From: an uncultured Oscillospiraceae bacterium
Lineage (GTDB): Bacteria > Bacillota > Clostridia > Oscillospirales > Ruminococcaceae
DNA length: 64,000 nucleotides
Assembly: GCA_902489475.1 (NCBI GenBank)
Contig: CABUAH010000002.1
Span: 5,940 to 69,939 of the forward strand
Direction of reading: 5' to 3'
The first letter of the stretch is position 1, and every line of letters starts with the position of its first letter. Positions 61,892 to 64,000 of this stretch are shown here, piece by piece. Under the pieces are notes generated by a model. The model was not told where the DNA came from. It saw nothing but the letters and a program-made list of their open reading frames with translations, and did not search any database. The position numbers and the translations under genes are program-made.

Positions 61892-61920
61892 AATCCCCGC
61901 AGAAAAAATCTGCGGGGATT
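61892..61920 (-). terminator. Strong minus-strand terminator hairpin upstream of the ATPase gene
   Basis: AATCCCCGCAGA/TCTGCGGGGATT, 12-bp perfect stem with TTTTTGG on the minus strand. No minus-strand gene ends immediately before it, so it either stops read-through from 62292 or sits in the leader of the ATPase gene. Confidence 0.7.
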
Positions 61921-61969
61921 TAAGATCGATTCACCCTATAAGTGGTGACCTTCGGGCAAACCTCACTTT

Positions 61970-61986
61970 TATCCCAAATTGGGATA
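61970..61986. promoter_or_regulatory. 17-bp perfect palindrome, candidate operator
   Basis: TATCCCAAATTGGGATA lies 20 bp upstream of the -10 box TATAAT (62007-62012) of the HTH gene at 62043, about where the -35 box would be. Likely bound by that regulator. Confidence 0.6.
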
Positions 61987-62042
61987 TTTTTATTATACCA
62001 TTGTGATATAATGAGCATATAAGAATAAAAGGAGTGTATACC

Positions 62043-62249
62043 ATGCGATTAAAAGAGCTTAGGAAACTGAAAAACGAGAGTCAGCAAAAGCTTGCTATGA
62101 TCCTGAAAGTTTCTCAGACGCTGATCAGCCGTTATGAAAGCGGTGAAAGAGAACCGAGTTTTGCAGAGTTTATAAAGATAGCAGATTATTTTGACGTTTC
62201 TATCGACTATATTCTTGACCGAACAGATAATCCTAATATAAACAGATAA
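62043..62249 (+). CDS. XRE-family HTH regulator
   Basis: 68 residues, almost all one Cro/CI-type HTH: LKELRKLKNESQQKLAMILK, then VSQTLISRYESGEREPSFAEF and FDVSIDYILDRTDN. ATG 62043 is used; an in-frame GTG at 62034 is part of the GGAGTG RBS. A perfect palindrome upstream suggests autoregulation. It is convergent with the second HTH gene at 62292-62513. Confidence 0.88.
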   Translation: MRLKELRKLKNESQQKLAMILKVSQTLISRYESGEREPSFAEFIKIADYFDVSIDYILDRTDNPNINR

Positions 62250-62265
62250 TAAAATGATAGAGAGC

Positions 62266-62287
62266 TTTAAATCCTCTGCGATTTAAA
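62266..62287 (+). terminator. Weak terminator after the plus-strand HTH gene
   Basis: TTTAAAT/ATTTAAA stem followed by TTTTTC. Confidence 0.5.
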
Positions 62288-62291
62288 TTTT

Positions 62292-62513
62292 TCATTCCTT
62301 ATAACTGCGCTTTTTATTTGTCAATCCGGCGATATAATCTAATGATGTGTTATACAGCAATGCCAACTTGATCATTTTTTCAAACTTGGCTTCTATTTTT
62401 CCTGTTTCTATTAAGCTGTAATGCTGCTGCGTTATTTTCAGTTCATTTGCGACTTCAATTTGTGACAATTCATTATCTTCTCGTAAATCTTTTAATCTTG
62501 TGTATAATGCCAT
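62292..62513 (-). CDS. XRE-family HTH regulator
   Basis: 73 residues: LKDLREDNELSQIEVANELK, ITQQHYSLIETGKIEAKFEKM and LLYNTSLDYIAGL are a complete HTH of the Cro/CI type. RBS AAAAGGAGCG is well spaced. A 20-bp inverted repeat about 55 bp upstream spans its promoter region. Small paired regulators of this kind mark mobile or stress islands. Confidence 0.88.
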   Translation of the reverse strand: MALYTRLKDLREDNELSQIEVANELKITQQHYSLIETGKIEAKFEKMIKLALLYNTSLDYIAGLTNKKRSYKE

Positions 62514-62566
62514 AAAAGTTCGCTCCTTTTTTGTTCATTCATACAAATTATATCATACATATTAAA

Positions 62567-62586
62567 TTATGTATTGACATACATAA
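62567..62586. promoter_or_regulatory. Inverted repeat, candidate operator between divergent units
   Basis: TTATGTAT-tgac-ATACATAA, 8-bp perfect arms. It lies between the minus-strand HTH gene (-10 TATAAT-like near 62550) and the plus-strand remnant/DUF6809-like unit; TTGACA at 62574 could serve the latter. Confidence 0.55.
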
Positions 62587-62656
62587 CTTTTTATGTGAAA
62601 ATAAATAGTGTCACATAATAATTTATGTATTATTCGTTTTTTAAGGAGTGTATACC

Positions 62657-62746
62657 ATGCGATTAAAAAAGCTTGCTATTCAGTGCCTAAATTATGCGCT
62701 GAATGAAATTGATACGGCAGACGAAGAAAAGCTTGATAAAAATTAA
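62657..62746 (+). pseudogene. Chimeric remnant: HTH-gene start joined to ribbon-helix-helix end
   Basis: The 24 bases 62645-62668 equal 62031-62054, the RBS and first codons of the HTH gene. After codon 5 the frame switches to a homologue of the second helix and acidic tail of the RHH protein at 39457 (LAIQCLNYALNEIDTADEE versus LVIQCLDYALKDIDTGEEE). The 29-residue product lacks the DNA-binding strand, so it is probably not a working repressor, but the frame is open. Confidence 0.65.
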
Positions 62747-62771
62747 ATAAAAAATACCGGAGGAAATCAAA

Positions 62772-63059
62772 ATGAATTACATTGAAGAATTGTACTCAGG
62801 AAACCTAAATCCGTCATTTCAGGAGGTTAAAAAAGGTTCTAAGTATGACAAGCTAACGAAGCAGGAATCGGAGCTGCGTAAGGAATTGTCGCAAACGCTT
62901 AGTGATGACTGCAAGAACCTTTTAGAAAAAATCTGTGATATAAAAGATGATATAGACTATATTACAGCTTTTGACAACTATGCTATGGGATTTCGTGACG
63001 GAGCAAGGCTGATGATGGATATACTTCTTGGAAAAAATGAAAATCTACTCAGTCAATAA
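62772..63059 (+). CDS. DUF6809-like small protein
   Basis: 95 residues, mostly helical: MNYIEELYSGNLNPSFQEVK, then KLTKQESELRKELSQ, and a C-terminal FRDGARLMMDILLG. This resembles the proteins labelled DUF6809 beside small HTH genes in Clostridia mobile islands; function unknown. RBS CGGAGG is well placed, and a strong hairpin terminator follows. Confidence 0.7.
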   Translation: MNYIEELYSGNLNPSFQEVKKGSKYDKLTKQESELRKELSQTLSDDCKNLLEKICDIKDDIDYITAFDNYAMGFRDGARLMMDILLGKNENLLSQ

Positions 63060-63072
63060 ATTACACAGCAAA

Positions 63073-63105
63073 CAGCGCACCGCAAGTTTTTCTTGCAGTG
63101 CGCTG
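63073..63105 (+). terminator. Hairpin after the DUF6809-like gene
   Basis: CAGCGCACcGCAAG/CTTGCaGTGCGCTG, 13 bp with one internal mismatch. Confidence 0.7.
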
Positions 63106-63127
63106 TGATTTGTACTGTTAAGTTATA

Positions 63128-63275
63128 TTAATGTAATTATCCATTTCCCATTGTCAATTGTCAATTGTCAATTATAATAAATACGCATATACGGTCAGAA
63201 ATATAGTCGCTTTTCTCCCTGTTTCCGCCACCGGCGGCGGTCGCCTGCTTAGCGCATTATGAATTAAGAATTAAT
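63128..63275. repeat. AT-rich dispersed repeats around a GC-rich spacer
   Basis: AATTGTC units (three in tandem at 63146-63170) on the left and GCATTATGAATTAAG on the right enclose a stretch with CGCCACCGGCGGCGG (63227-63241). The flanks belong to the same family as those at 39713 and 40057. Confidence 0.55.
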
Positions 63276-63276
63276 A

Positions 63277-63840
63277 TCAAACTGACTTTACGAGTGCCAT
63301 AAACTGCTTGTTTTTCTCAAGGCAGAGAAACAGCGCTGAACCTAAAACAGTCACGCAGACAAGCTCTCCTGCTCCGACCTGAAGCATTGAAAGCACAAGC
63401 GGAAGATCTAAGAATATATAAAGCTCAAATCCCACAATCACAGCGTTTGCCGCAACGGGACACAAAGACGCAATAACCAAGCTTACCGCATGAGCCGTTT
63501 TTTTGCTCATTCCTGCTCTTTCAAAAGCATTCGGCAAAACAGCAGAACAAACTGCAATTCCGAGAACTGCAACAAGAGTAGCAAATGTTCCGACAATCAT
63601 ATCTACAAGTCCTACAGTAGACGCAATGTTTGCAATAAAGCATCCGATAACCATTGACACACAGTATGCTTTTTTATAAAAGCATAGAAGTACCAATGCT
63701 TCCGAGATTCTAAACTGAATATTTGCATAAGATAAACTTCCGCAGGCGATAGTTACCGCAACATAAACCGCTGCAACAACTGACAGAATAATAAGCCTTT
63801 TAACACTTAGCTTATAACCGAAAAAATTAAATTCAGGCAT
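63277..63840 (-). CDS. queT: Queuosine precursor ECF transporter S component (QueT)
   Basis: 187 residues with six membrane helices. It has YVAVTIACGSLSYANIQFRISEAL in two adjoining segments and FYKKAYCVSMVIGCFIAN, typical of the QueT/COG4708 family. It binds a 7-deazaguanine queuosine precursor (preQ1 or related) outside the cell for uptake with the shared ECF energising module, not encoded here. A preQ1-I riboswitch in the leader supports the assignment. Confidence 0.92.
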   Translation of the reverse strand: MPEFNFFGYKLSVKRLIILSVVAAVYVAVTIACGSLSYANIQFRISEALVLLCFYKKAYCVSMVIGCFIANIASTVGLVDMIVGTFATLVAVLGIAVCSAVLPNAFERAGMSKKTAHAVSLVIASLCPVAANAVIVGFELYIFLDLPLVLSMLQVGAGELVCVTVLGSALFLCLEKNKQFMALVKSV

Positions 63841-63847
63841 AAAAATA

Positions 63848-63889
63848 ACTCCTTGTTTTTATTTTCGAGTGGTACCTAGGCTACACTCG
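63848..63889 (-). promoter_or_regulatory. preQ1-I riboswitch
   Basis: On the minus strand CGAGTG (63889-63884), loop TAGCCTAGGTAC, CACTCG (63871-63866), then the A-rich tail AAAATAAAAACAAGGAG. The CCT of the loop can pair with AGG of the tail, which is also the Shine-Dalgarno sequence, as in the translational preQ1-I (type II/Tte-like) switches. Ligand binding would hide the RBS and shut off queT. Confidence 0.85.
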
Positions 63890-63916
63890 TATTAAATTGT
63901 ACTAAGTATTTATACA

Positions 63917-63959
63917 AAAACTGCTGTCCGAGTAAAACTATCACCCGGACAGTAGTTTT
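63917..63959. terminator. Bidirectional hairpin upstream of queT
   Basis: AAAACTGCTGTCCG/CGGACAGTAGTTTT stem with one G-T position, followed by T or preceded by A on both sides. It probably ends the neighbouring unit. Confidence 0.6.
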
Positions 63960-64000
63960 ATAAGCAATTAAGGCGACTGTTAAAGAAAAGATGGAGCTTT

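Noticed and set aside
63195..63260. GC-rich stretch with CGCCACCGGCGGCGG as a gene or RNA
   Set aside because: Too short, no consistent fold beyond one hairpin and no reading frame.

Overview
The window reads as a chromosome segment of a low-GC anaerobic Firmicute of the Clostridia, most like a Ruminococcus-type member of the Oscillospiraceae. The evidence is a type I dockerin on a GH30 glycosidase (a cellulosome-style enzyme), [FeFe]-hydrogenases with their maturases, an AdhE/Rex fermentation module, Gram-positive PTS and SpoIIE-type phosphatase genes, and AGGAGG-like ribosome binding sites. No rRNA, tRNA, CRISPR array or intact transposase was seen. The species is not fixed by the sequence.

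Layout. 0-0.6 kb: end of ilvA plus ridA. 0.6-1.5 kb: two head-to-head copies of a repeat that looks like a structured RNA. 1.6-2.1 kb: a lone type IV pilin gene. 2.3-7.6 kb: a minus-strand operon with a kinase-like gene, a thioredoxin-fold ferredoxin, a sensory [FeFe]-hydrogenase, a SpoIIE-type phosphatase and a second, group-B-like hydrogenase. 7.8-11.2 kb: rex-adhE with a Rex operator. 11.3-16.8 kb: vanZ-like, cca, lnt, GH36 alpha-galactosidase. 17-21.2 kb: small lipoprotein, hydrogenase maturation operon (TM1266-like, hydG, hydF) behind a leader with a terminator, DUF5662 gene. 21.6-27.3 kb: fruR-fruK-fruA-ptsH-ptsI. 27.6-31.4 kb: unknown nuclease-like protein, D,D-carboxypeptidase, PrsA-like lipoprotein. 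31.4-36.2 kb: gatC-gatA-gatB, with gatB fused to an archaeal-type aspartyl-tRNA synthetase. 36.4-39 kb: dockerin GH30 plus AraC regulator. 39.4-40.5 kb: small ribbon-helix-helix gene, third copy of the structured repeat and a type I toxin-antitoxin locus. 40.5-45.3 kb: gdhA, then an ACT regulator, hom, a Nudix gene and thrB. 45.5-49 kb: degenerate P-type-ATPase-like membrane protein and a SpoU methyltransferase. 49.7-59 kb: DUF6062 gene and a cell-surface glycosylation cluster (a GT2 with two YfhO paralogs). 59.2-61.8 kb: P2-type cation ATPase. 62-63 kb: small island of two HTH regulators, a chimeric remnant and a DUF6809-like gene. 63.3-63.9 kb: queT under a preQ1-I riboswitch.

How the parts work together. 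Redox control is a theme: Rex reads NADH/NAD+ next to adhE, a sensory hydrogenase sits beside a phosphatase that could pass on an H2 signal, and hydF/hydG needed to mature these enzymes lie 10 kb away (hydE is not in the window). The gat operon plus the fused, apparently non-discriminating AspRS would make Asn-tRNA by transamidation with synthetase and amidotransferase on one chain. Sugar use is represented by the fructose PTS, the alpha-galactosidase and the predicted beta-1,6-galactanase.

The least explained signals are (1) a three-copy intergenic element whose paired segments change together so that an H-type pseudoknot is kept, (2) the GatB-AspRS fusion, (3) the P-type ATPase homologue without its phosphorylation motif, and (4) several structured or repeated non-coding stretches. 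All calls rest on reading the sequence and on remembered family knowledge; no database search was run.
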